64,000 nt of DNA from Rana temporaria (Eukaryota; Chordata; Amphibia; Anura; Ranidae): assembly GCF_905171775.1 (NCBI RefSeq), contig NC_053490.1, positions 523,376,398 to 523,440,397 of the forward strand, in the 5' to 3' direction. Below the pieces are notes generated by a model. The model made no database searches, was not told the DNA's origin, and saw only the letters and a program-made list of their open reading frames with translations. The position numbers and the translations under genes were made by a program. Of the stretch, positions 22,968 to 33,779 are shown one piece after another; the stretch's first letter is position 1, and each line of letters opens with the position of its first letter.

Positions 22968-23253
22968 GGGACTACAATTCCTTTGCCATCCCGAACCCTC
23001 TGCAATCCTGAGCCTTGTATTCTACGGGAGTGTGCCCTTCACAAACATGGCGGCTGCCACACTTCCTGCCCGTACCAGCTGACCGCCCTCGTTCTAGCTC
23101 TGTACGTGCCGCTCTGTCCGTTCGGTCCTCCAGCTCTCTATAGTTTATAGCGGGACTGGAGCAGCAGCGAGTGCCTTGGGGGGAGAGGCAGGTGTAGCGC
23201 TCCCCTTATATATACACACCATAGGTAGCGGCGCCCTCCTGTGTTCACTGCCA
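22968..23253 (+). promoter_or_regulatory. Promoter-like block and candidate first exon with splice donor, copy B
   Basis: It contains actacaattcc at 22971-22981 (ZNF143/Staf-like), aacatggcggc at 23044-23054 (YY1-like, often just downstream of a start site in TATA-less promoters), and an ETS-like acttcctgcc. The ATG in the YY1 site opens 11 codons only, so any exon here would be non-coding. At 23254 a good donor GTAAGT follows (gcca|gtaagt). Motif identities are established for vertebrate promoters; transcription here is inference. No acceptor or coding exon of a host gene was recognised in the window. Confidence 0.45.
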
Positions 23254-23968
23254 GTAAGTACACGCTGTTTATCTGCTGATTGCTATTATTAGTTACATTG
23301 TATCAGTTTTTATATACATTGTATCTATGTGTGTTCAGAGCCTGGATTGGCCAGTCCAGAGCTGTGTGTTGTTATGGAGAATCCTGTGGTGCTGGCAAGG
23401 AATGCTGGGATTTGTAGTTCCACAGGATCTCAGCTCATTGGATGCATTATACAAATGGCAGAGCTGATGTATTGGTGACACCTGGCTGGGTTCATTGATG
23501 GACGCTCTTCTTGCGCTCTGATTGGCGCAATCTCGCTCGCTGCGAAGGACGTTTCCATATCCAATCCGAATCTTCTCGCCACCTGGACAAAAAAAGCGAC
23601 CCTGCGGATCGGAAAGTTCCATTCGCTTGTATGCTAATTGAATGGTGTGCGCGGCGATCGGTCGTGAAATAATCGCGCTTTCATTCGATAAAAATGTGTT
23701 CTGTAAACTTGTGAATTTCTATACGTCTCTGCGTGTTGAAAACGATCACTTTTGATGGCGCTGAATTCACGCTTTGTAGTGAGGGGGGGGGGGGGGCAGT
23801 AATTTTACCAACCGCCAGCCATACAGGGGTTTGATTGGCTCCTATGCAGAGCTGCACTGCGGTTCAAACGAATACGATGCGGGAAACGCACAAGATTCGC
23901 TGTATTTCCCCGTATCGCATGTTAATCGCACAGTGTTCATGCGATCTGCTGCGGGTGTCCATGTTATC
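23254..23968. other. Non-repetitive interval, possible intron start
   Basis: No gene found. A second ZNF143-like element on the minus strand, gctgggatttgtagttcc, lies at 23404-23421. An uninterrupted run of about 14 G lies near 23780. Confidence 0.4.
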
Positions 23969-23972
23969 TTAA

Positions 23973-25378
23973 CCACTTCCATACCGGGCACTTACACCCC
24001 CCGCCTTCCTGCCCAGGCCAGTTTTCAGCTTTCAGCACTGCCGCTGTTTAAATGATGACAATTGTGCGGTCATGCAACATTGTACCCAAACAATTTTTTT
24101 TTTTTTATCATTTTGTTCCCACAAATAGAGATTTCTTTTGGTGGTATTTGATCACCTCTGCGATTTTTATTTTTTGCTAAACAAAAAAAGAGCGAAATTT
24201 TTTGGAAAAGGAAAAAGTTTTTCTTTTTGTTTCCGTTATAAAACGGCCCGCATTTTACGTCCCCCCCCCCCCAGTGTAACATGCTGTTGGGTCTAGAACT
24301 GTTAGGGGGGTGTCTGTGTAACAAACTGTGTGGGGCTGTGTAATGTAAAGGGGTGCAAGGTGCTGTGTAATGTAAAGGGGTCCAGAGGTGTAGGGTGCTG
24401 TGTAATGTAAAGGGGTCCAGAGGTGCAGGGTGCTGTGTAATGTAAAGGGGTCCAGTGATGCAGGGTGCTGTGTAATGTAAAGGGGTCCAGAGGTGCAAGG
24501 TGCTGTGTAATGTAAAGGGGCCCAGAGGTGTAGGGTGCTGTGTAATGTAAAGGGGTCCAGAGGTGCAGGGTGCTGTGTAATGTAAAGGGGTCCAGTGATG
24601 CAGGGTGCTGTGTAATGTAAAGGGGTCCAGAGGTGCAAGGTGCTGTGTAATGTAAAGGGGTCCAGAGGTGCAAGGTGCTGTGTAATGTAAAGGGGTCCAG
24701 AGGTGCAGGGTGCTGTGTAATGTAAAGGGGTCCAGAGGTGCAGGGTGCTGTGTAATGTAAAGGGGTCCAAGAGGTGCAGGGTGCTGGAACCCCACATCCC
24801 ATCATTAACCGCATCCCCCCCCCTTCCCCCGGCAGCTCAGTCTAAAGTGGCCGGTGCTATTTTTTTTGTCCCTGTCCGGGCCTTGGTGGCACTGATGGGC
24901 ATTGATCGACACTCAAGGGTGGCACTGGGAGGCATTGCTGATGGGCACTGATTGCCATCTCCCTGGTGGTCCAGGGTGGCGTACCTTTTTGGGGTACCTT
25001 TTTTGTGAGAATCCCTGGTGGTCCTGGGCGGGCATCCGCGGGGGGGGGGGGGGGGGCTGCGCTGATAAACAATCAGCACAGACCCCCTCTGATCGGCTCG
25101 CGTCTGTCAGAGCGAGTGAGGAAAAGCCGATCAACAGCTCTTCCTGGTTACATTGTGATCAGCTGTGATTGGACACTGCTGATCACATGGTAAAGAGTCT
25201 CCGTCAGACTCTTTACCTAGATCGAAGTTGTGGTGTGTCGCACTGACCCGCCGCAACAATGATCGACGCGATGCGCGCCCCTCGTGGCTTGTTATCCTGC
25301 GGACATCCTATGAGGTCCAGTCAGGATAACACAACCACTTTGCCCATGTCATTTTACTGTATGGCGGGCGGCAAGTGG
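23973..25378. mobile_element. piggyBac-type MITE C, TTAA-flanked, with minisatellite
   Basis: It is flanked by TTAA at 23969-23972 and 25379-25382 with ends ccacttcc and gcaagtgg. It is reversed relative to MITE B: ggtggtatttgatcacctct is near the left end and the tctttacc/ggtaaagagtct blocks near the right. It carries a 35-bp minisatellite. Confidence 0.8.
24334..24786. repeat. 35-bp minisatellite, about 12 copies
   Basis: The unit starts tgctgtgtaatgtaaagggg and continues with a ccagaggtgcaggg-type tail; starts fall every 35 bp from 24361 to about 24782, with one 36-bp unit. Open frames on the minus strand in three phases are products of the repeat, since 35 is not a multiple of 3. Confidence 0.9.
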
Positions 25379-25382
25379 TTAA

Positions 25383-25605
25383 TGATGCCTCGAAACAGAT
25401 GGCAAAACACAGTGCAATGCAATTCAGGTGCGGGAGAAAAAAAAGGATCCTGCGCAATTTGGGTGCGGATGCGATGTGATTTCAGCCATGCAATGGCTGA
25501 AATTCCACGGCACAGACATTGCATGTGATGTGCACAGGAATGCGGTGCGCTTTTTCTGTGCCAATCGCATGCAGTGTTTTCCCACACACCAGCATGAACC
25601 TAGCC
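25383..25605. other. Unclassified interval
   Basis: It contains a short inverted pair (cagccatgcaatggctg). No gene recognised. Confidence 0.3.
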
Positions 25606-25942
25606 TAATGCCGCGTACAAACTATCGGAAATTTCCGACAAGAAAAGTTCGATGTGAGCTTTTGGTTGGAAATTCCGACTGTGTGTAGGCTCCATATGAC
25701 TTTTTCTGTCGGAATTTACGACGGCAAAAATTTGAGAGCCGGTCTGTATGTCTGTATGCAATTCTGACGCGCAAAAAGACGCATGCTCGGAATCATTGAA
25801 CTTCATTTTTCTCGGCTCGTTGTAGTGTTGTACGTCACGCGTTCTTGACGGTTGGAATTTTGTGTGCAACACAAGTTTGAGCCAAAATTCCGTCTGAAAA
25901 AAATCCACGTTTTTTTTGTCGGAATTTCCGATCGCGGCATTA
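25606..25942. mobile_element. MITE with TAATGCCGCGTAC ends
   Basis: The ends are taatgccgcg and cgcggcatta, with tcggaaatttccga and tcggaatttccga just inside. Related termini occur at 50770-50922 and, more distantly, 31964-32361. Non-coding. The superfamily is probably Harbinger-like but the duplication is ambiguous because TA is symmetric. Confidence 0.65.
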
Positions 25943-26170
25943 GTCTGGGTTCACACCAAATTGGATGTGGATTTCTATGCATCCAATTTGCATGGCAAGA
26001 GAGTGTGACCGGCTCTCTATGGAGCCGGTTCACACAGCCCCGGGGCGGCTCCGGTCCGAATTGCCGAAGGGTCCTGTGTGTCTGGCTTCGTTTTTAGGTG
26101 CAAATTTTGGCAAGAATTTGGACCTGATTCGCACCTGAAATGGAGAACAGGGACGCTCCGGCCGCAGCAA
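25943..26170. other. Unclassified interval before the 32-bp minisatellite
   Basis: It begins gtctgggttcacaccaaatt and has several short inverted pairs (gaccggctc/gagccggtt). It is probably an old interspersed repeat. Confidence 0.3.
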
Positions 26171-26562
26171 GTGTTCCTCCCACTTATTCCAGTGACTGTG
26201 GACTATTCCTCCCACTCATACCAACGACTGTGGACTATTCCTCCCACTCGTACCAACGACTGTGGACTATTCCTCCCACTCGTACCAACGACTGTGGGCT
26301 ATTCCTCCCACTCGTACCAACGACTGTGGACTATTCCTCCCACTCGTACCAACAACTGTGGACTATTCCTCCCACTCGTACCAACGACTGTGGACTATTC
26401 CTCCCACTCATACCAACGACTGTGGACTATTCCTCCCACTCATACCAACGACTGTGGACTATTCCTCCCACTCATACCAACGACTGTGGACTATTCCTCC
26501 CACTCATACCAACGACTGTGGACTATTCCTCCCACTCATACCAACGACTGTGGACTATTCCT
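26171..26562. repeat. 32-bp minisatellite, 12 copies
   Basis: The block gactgtggactattcctccc begins every 32 bp from 26194 to 26546, with units differing by single bases (ctcata/ctcgta). All three plus-strand frames are open as a consequence. Confidence 0.9.
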
Positions 26563-27187
26563 TCTTTACCTAACCACAGGGGTGCTATGTAATTCTGTAC
26601 TCCCATTGACCACCAAGCCTGTGGCATTATCTACTCCCACTGTCCACAGTCTGGTCCCTCTAAAGTCTGGAGGACAGTAAAGTGGACACAGAAATGCTTC
26701 ACTTATAGAAACCGATGTAGGAAGTAGAAAGGGTTATTTCCATGTGGGAATGATCAAAAGCAAAGCTTCTAGTTAAAAAAAAGCCTGAACCAAACTTTAT
26801 ACACCATGATAATTCCACAGAGGACTCTACACACCACTAGAAACTGAATTTCAAAAGCGACTGCCAAAGTCCAGAACCTGTTTTCCTTCAAGCCTTTTGC
26901 CTGGAGTCCTGTTTGCTAGGAAATTGTATACCAGCTATAACGGAAATTAAGTGAGCTTTAGTGTATAAAATTTGCACACAGACTATTTCTTTTCCTAGGA
27001 AAGAACAGATGGTGTGGTCACCCTGTACTCCCAGTAATGTTATCTAGTTGTCGTAAACAGTTCCCGATCTCTGATTGGAAGCCGGTGGGACTGGCAACCA
27101 ATCAATTGACCACTTTGACAAGCAATCACAGTAATCACTTTATCGGGCAGTTCTCTCCCCCCCCCCCCCCAGAGTGTAATGACCCTG
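26563..27187. other. Interval with no recognised feature
   Basis: Balanced base composition and no open frame of note. A C-run of about 14 lies near 27160. Confidence 0.4.
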
Positions 27188-27191
27188 TTAA

Positions 27192-28647
<1,456 letters not shown>

Positions 28648-28934
28648 TTAAAGAGTCACTTGGGTTTTGGTGGGGGCCCAACGTTTCACGAGAAATCGTA
28701 TGATCAGCTGGAAAAATGTGTACTTTCTCGGCCAATAGCTGACAATCCATGGCCCGCCCAGGGCTGTCTTAATGAGAGGCACTGCCCAGGGGCCCCAGCT
28801 GCATGGGGGGGCCCCTACACTTTCCCCAAAGCAGCTGGTCCTTGAGCCCACGCTGCCCTGAAAATTGGGGGCCCCATGATGGCACCGAGAGTGATGGATA
28901 CACAGGGGAGGCAGTCTGCCTCCTACCTACTTAA

Positions 28935-30070
28935 CCACTTCCCGCCCGGCCTATAGCCGATTTACGTCCGGGAAGTGGTTCTGAAATCCTGACAGGACGT
29001 TCCAGAACGTCCTGCAGGATTTCATGCCGCGCGCGCCCGTGGGGGCGCGCAGCGCGGCGATCGGTGATGCGGGGTGTCAGTCTGACACCGTGCATCTCCG
29101 ATCTCGGTAAAGACTCTCCTATACTCGCGTCTGTCAGACTCAACGGCTCTTCCTGTTTACATCGTGATCAGCCGTCATTGGACACGGCTGATCACGATGT
29201 AAACGGGAAGAGCCGTTGAGTCTGACAGACGCGAGTAGAGGAGAGTCGATCGGCGGCTCTCCTGACAGGGGGGGTTCGCGCTGATTGTTGATCAGCGCAG
29301 CCCCCCCCTCGGATCGCCACACTGGACCACCAGGGATGCCCACCCTGGACCACCAGGGTGGGCAAAAAAAAAAAAAAAAAGCCTGCAAAAAAAAAAAAGT
29401 CTGGAAAAAATAAATAAAAACGCATTCAAAAAAATAAAAAAGATGCCAATCAGTGCCCACAAATGGGCACTGACTGGCAACCTGGGAAAATCAGTGCTGC
29501 CCCCCAGTGTCCATCAGTGCCACCCCACAGTGTCCATCAGTGCCATCCCACAGTGCCCATCCATGCCCAGTGCCCACCTATCTGTGCCACCCATAAGTAT
29601 CCATCAGTGCCACCCATAAGTGCCGCCCATGAGTGCCCATCTGTGGCGCCTATGTGTGCCCATCAGTGCCGCATACCAGCGCCGCCAATCAGTGCCACCT
29701 CATCTGTGCCCGTTAGTACTACCTCATCGATGTCCATCAGTGCCATCTCATCAGTGCCCATCAGTGCCGCCATATCAGTGCCCGTAATTGAAAGAGAAAA
29801 ACTTATTTACAAAAAAATTAACAGAAAAAAATAAAAACGTAATTTTTTTTCAAAATTTTCAGTCTTTTTTTAGTTGTTGCGCAAAAAAAAAAATCGCAGA
29901 GGTGATCAAATACCACCAAAAGAAAGCTCTATTTGTGGGGAAAAAAGGACGCCAATTTTGTTTGGGTACAGTGTAGCATGACCGCGCAATTGCCATTCAA
30001 AGTGTGACAGTGCCGAAAGCTGAAAATTGGCTTGGGCGGGAAGGTGCGTAAGTGCCCTGTATGGAAGTGG
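28935..30070. mobile_element. piggyBac-type MITE F nested in a hAT MITE
   Basis: It is flanked by TTAA at 28931-28934 and 30071-30074, with ends ccacttccc and ggaagtgg. It belongs to the same subfamily as MITE B, with the cagtgcccatc-type array at 29500-29785. Confidence 0.85.
29114..29247. repeat. Hairpin inside MITE F
   Basis: The arms actcgcgtctgtcagactca and tgagtctgacagacgcgagt continue through cggctcttcc and gatcagccg to a short loop near 29175-29180. MITE B keeps only one arm here, so this copy gained an inverted duplication. Confidence 0.75.
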
Positions 30071-30160
30071 TTAATGTCTGTTTACCTGCACTGTCATCAT
30101 TGTAGGGGCCCCAGAGCTTTACTTTGCCCAGGGGCCCAAGATGCTATTAAGACGGCCCTG

Positions 30161-30600
30161 GGCCCGCCTACGCCACAACGGTACCTATTTTCTTTTTTGG
30201 TTTAAAAAAAATGATGGCAAACGAGTTTTTTGTGCAAACACGGCTCGGTTTAACGATCTGGATTTTATATCTCTATGTAATACAAGAGGAAAGTGGAGTG
30301 TACTCGTAAAACCGTTTTACTGGCACGATCTTTTCCTCTAGTGTGTGCAGACGATCGTTCTAACTCTCCGTAGTTCATCGTTACCACGTGACGGCAATAA
30401 ACTCGCCAGCCGAGTACTTGGTGTGCAAACAAGAACAAATTCTAGTAAAAAGAAAACGATGCAATAAAACATACATTTTATTTTTTTTATACACCGCCTT
30501 CCTTTGTAATGTTGAATCGTAAAAGAGGAAGAACAAAACAAGGCTAAATGTGCACCTAATATTTGTGACTTTCTTGTGCCCGTCATAGGGCCTCCATACT
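30161..30600. other. Interval with a decayed MITE-like block
   Basis: The phrase tgtgtgcagacgatcgttct near 30341 resembles the acacggtcg-type termini seen elsewhere, without a clear partner. No gene recognised. Confidence 0.3.
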
Positions 30601-30953
30601 AAGGTGACCACATTTCCAAACTAGGGTGACCCCCCTTCCCAAAAATCAGCCTGTGCTGTAACAAATCACAGCACAGTGATTGGACGCAAGAGGTGGGATT
30701 TATGATTTCTCCAATCACAAGCAGGGGGCGGGATTGTGCTCCTCCAGGCATTCCCGGCCAGGACAAGTACTGTCAGTGAGTAAAGCGGTGATGTGGCGGC
30801 CTTTTTGGGGGGCATCAGATTGGCCCGAGGGGCGGCTGTGTCGGTTTCATTCCGGGACACTGTATTGTCCTGGAATGAATGTGCCCGGGACAGACCTGCA
30901 AAATGCGGGACTGTCCCGGGCAATCCGGGGGGCACGTGTTCACCCTACTCCAT
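30601..30953. mobile_element. MITE with TAGGGTGACC-type ends
   Basis: The left end reads aaggtgaccaca, with a second ctagggtgacccccc at about 30622; the right end has cgggactgtcccgggcaatc and gttcaccctac, inverted relative to the left. Several gtcccgg/ccgggac pairs lie inside. Non-coding. Confidence 0.5.
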
Positions 30954-31413
30954 ACACGTACTGAGACCTAGAAATGCGCATAGAGTAAAAGCCCGCCATT
31001 TTTCAGCTGCAGGTGTCCGGCCATAGACGCGAATGGCCATAAACGCAGATGCTTTCGATTTGTGGTCTCCAAACTTTCTAAACAAAAGGCCAATTTATTT
31101 CCCTTATGACTTTCACCACTTCCAGACCGCCGCACGCCGATATACGCCGGCTGTTTGAAGAGGGATATCTATGTTAAGGGCAGCAGCTTGCTGCCATAAC
31201 CCAGTTATCCTCTTCTTCAGCCGGCGGTCCGGTTTCCTATAATGGTGGTCGCAATATCACCGTTATTGGCGGAGAGAGAAGGGGGGGGGGGCCCCTCCAA
31301 CCGCTCTCCCATGCCCTTCGCCGCTTACCGGAGCCGTCGGTAGCGGCGGAGGCGATCAGGTCCTTCTGGTAGCTGGGAATGGAGATAAGTGAGGGAAAGA
31401 TGGCCCCCCTGCC

Positions 31414-31613
31414 GAGGGGTGGACTGACCATCAGGGTTGTCGGCCTCAGTAAAACCAGGGACAGTAAGTAAAAATCTGTTTTAAAAAAAAAAAAAAACAC
31501 AAGATTATAGCTGCCCCGCCTCTTCTGTACCTTTTCAGTGTATGTGTGTGTACTATGTGGCCCCATAATCTCCTATTGCCCATGGGGCCCCATGAGTTGT
31601 CAGTCCACCCCTG
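31414..31613. mobile_element. hAT-type MITE in MITE E
   Basis: The ends are aggggtggactgacc and cagtccacccctg. The 8-bp flanks cccctgcc and cccccgcc match at 7 of 8. Non-coding. Confidence 0.75.
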
Positions 31614-31754
31614 CCCCCGCCCATCTCCATACCATAGCATTTTTTTTTTTTTTTTATTGCATTTTAGTGTAAATATGAGATCTGGGGTCTTTTTGACCCC
31701 AGATCTCATATTTAAGAGGACCTGTCATGCTTTTTCTATTAATAATATTATTTA

Positions 31755-31940
31755 AAATTTTCATATGCGGGCGCTGCTCACGTATGCGTTCGCTTCTGCA
31801 CTCTAGCTCGGCTGTTCTAAAAAAAAAAAAAATTAATTAATGTTTATATATATATATTTAATACATTTTTTTTTTTTTAGAACAGCCGAGCTAGAGTGCA
31901 GAAGCGAACGCATACGTGAGCAGCGCCCGCATATGAAAAT
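31755..31940. repeat. Inverted duplication (hairpin) in MITE E
   Basis: catatgcgggcgctgctcac at the left recurs in reverse complement at the right, with arms continuing for about 65 bp through cgaacgcatacg and gctcggctgttct. The loop is A/T-rich (about 31818-31880). The related MITE K has this region only once. Confidence 0.85.
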
Positions 31941-31963
31941 TTTGTTCAAACCACACATGTGAG

Positions 31964-32361
31964 GCCCCGTACACACGGTCGGTCCAAACCGTTGAAAACG
32001 GCCTTAAGTCCAGTTTCATCGGTCAAATCCGACGGTGTGTATGGCCCATCGGTCCGTTGTCCTTCGGTCCAAACTTTTAAAACATGCTTTAAAATCGAAC
32101 CGATGGACCGCTGCCCGATCGGTCCAAACCGATGGTTAGTACAGAAAGCATCGGTTCAAAACCCGCGCATGCTCAGAATCAAGTTGACGCATGCTTGGAA
32201 GCATTGAACTTTGTTTGACGTCACCGCGTTCTGACCCGATCGGTTTTTGGAACGATGGTGTGTACGGACATCAGACCATCAGGGCATTTCAGCGGTGAAC
32301 CGATGGAAATGGCCCGTCGGACCATTCTCATCGGTTTGGAACGACCGTGTGTACGCGGCCT
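31964..32361. mobile_element. Harbinger-like MITE in MITE E
   Basis: The ends are gccccgtacacacggtcgg and cgaccgtgtgtacgcggcc. GAG on both sides may be a 3-bp target duplication. Internal inverted pairs are built on ggtccaaaccg and cggtttgga. Confidence 0.65.
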
Positions 32362-32811
32362 GAGGTATTGCCGCGATCGGTAGAGCAAAAGCAATGATTT
32401 TATTTTATTTTTTAAACGGCGCCTGTGGAGATTTTTAAGGATAAAATTTGTCGCCATTCTACGCACGGGCGCTATTTTTGAAGCGTAACATGTTTGGTAT
32501 CTATTTACTCGGCGTAACATTACCTTTTACAATTTAAAAAATAAAATTAAAATTGGGCTTACTGTTGTCTTATTTTTTTATTTATTTTCTATTCAAAAAA
32601 GTGTATTTTTTTCCCAAAAAAGTGCGCTTGTAAGACCGCTGCGCAAATACAGTGTGACAAAGTATTGCAACGACCGCCATTTTATTCTCTAGGGTGTTAG
32701 ATTATTTTTTTTTTATAATGTTTGGGGGTTCTAAGTAATTTTCTAGCAAAAAAAAAAAAAAAAGTTTTTAACTTGTAAACACCAAATCTCAGAAAGAGGC
32801 TCGGTCCTTAA

Positions 32812-32904
32812 ATATTGAACCCTACGGACTAAGACTGGGATGCCATTAAAGTTCATGTGTGTGTGTGTAAAGGCAGGCGTCCCAATACTTTTGGTAATAT
32901 AGTG
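32812..32904. mobile_element. Tc1/mariner-type terminal remnant
   Basis: The right end reads acttttggtaatatagtg, whose reverse complement cactatattaccaaaagt is a Tc1-like terminus, preceded by aggcaggcgtcccaat. Only the terminal roughly 90 bp remain. Confidence 0.6.
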
Positions 32905-33779
32905 CATGTACACATTGCTGCACAGGTCATGATTTCTGGCAGGATCAATTGGTATTTGTTGCACTTATTGAGCAGATATAACAAATCTCTTTCAATGTTA
33001 TATTTAACAGACCAAAATGGACAAATAAGAGAAGTCCATTGATGGGGTTTACATACACTTTAATGGTTTTGCCCCATAGGGCCCCATCACACATAAATAG
33101 GGCCCCGGCTGGCGCTTTTTCTTTGATGGAACGGGACAAAATGTAAGCTCCATGTTCGGCATTCCGCTGCCAACAGGGTGTCTTCCAGAGTTCCGTGGAT
33201 CGGATTCCCTGGGTAGGATTCCAATTTCGTCGAGGAACGTTCCGCCTTGCAGCTCACGCTGAAGCTGGATGGAAAAATCTCGCCTCTGCCAGTAATCCAG
33301 GAACAAACTGCAGCATTGAAGAGGCGCTCGGCCTTGGCACCGGCGGCGGTGAGAACTTCCTCAGCGTAGGCTCATAGGGCAGACCCTGGGGGATCACTTC
33401 CAGGATCCAGGCGAGGGAACGGGTGGATACACTATGACATCACACCCATCATCTGGCAGCCTGGGAGAGGCTCTGACTGCACTCTAATGAGGATTTGCTG
33501 GAAACGTGATGAGATCAGCCCAGCTGCAATGAGACCTTTTCTTTAGAGAAAATATTGGGATTGGAGAAATGCAAAGACACCTGGCTGCCTTCTTCACAAA
33601 TGCCTAACCAAGAATACATGTCTAGAACAAGCATGCTGCAAGTGAAATTAAAGCCCCCCAATCTACATGCTTGTAAAAGTGTATCCAAACCCAACAACAA
33701 TGTCATATATTGCAGCTTACCAGTCTATAGATGTGCTGGCTGCATTTGTTTTCTTTTTCAGTCTTTTTATCCTCTGAGG
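32905..33779. other. Interval without recognised repeat; one GC-rich open stretch
   Basis: At 33087-33371 on the minus strand about 94 codons are open in one frame, and the other two frames are also largely open, which is expected from local GC content. I do not recognise the translation. The rest is ordinary sequence. Confidence 0.3.

Larger units (their letters stand above)
18004..23251 (+). repeat. Tandem duplication, copy B (about 5.2 kb with LINE)
   Basis: It repeats copy A in order from gttcccgcgtcg to gtgttcactgc. Differences: the LINE at 19015-21170 is extra, the Harbinger-like MITE of copy A is absent, and most of the hairpin right arm plus a spacer are deleted. After 23251 the sequence is single copy. 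Confidence 0.9.
28759..30160. mobile_element. hAT-type MITE with perfect 8-bp target duplication
   Basis: The inverted ends are cagggctgtcttaat and attaagacggccctg. The flanks ggcccgcc at 28751-28758 and 30161-30168 are identical. Most of its length is a piggyBac-type MITE inserted into it (28935-30070); the hAT element itself is only about 265 bp and carries no gene. Confidence 0.9.
31096..32811. mobile_element. piggyBac-type MITE E (reversed relative to MITE K)
   Basis: It contains, in reverse order, the blocks of 35699-36753: the pair ggcggagg and ccgtcggtagcgg, agatctcatattta, catatgcgggcgct, cgcaaatac and ctagggtgttag. The left end ccacttccagaccgccgc lacks an intact TTAA. It is interrupted by a hAT MITE, by a Harbinger-like MITE and by an inverted duplication. 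The right end merges with a Tc1 remnant. Confidence 0.7.

Noticed and set aside
23044..23083. ATG in the YY1-like site as a start codon
   Set aside because: It reaches TGA after 11 codons in both duplicates, so it is more likely part of the motif or a short upstream frame.
24070..24814. Three overlapping minus-strand frames with a TLHYTAP-type repeat
   Set aside because: The 35-bp unit shifts frame each time, so all three frames read the same repeat.
26078..26680. Plus-strand frames with a repeated YSSHSYQRLW-type motif
   Set aside because: 32-bp minisatellite read in three frames.
29463..29834. 123-codon frame with His-Gln-Cys and Pro-Ile-Ser-Ala motifs
   Set aside because: It reads the cagtgcccatc-type array of MITE F, as at 4110-4425.
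33049..33371. Possible host exon or retrocopy
   Set aside because: All three minus-strand frames are largely open, no family motif is recognised, and no splice-site pair or poly(A) tail was seen.
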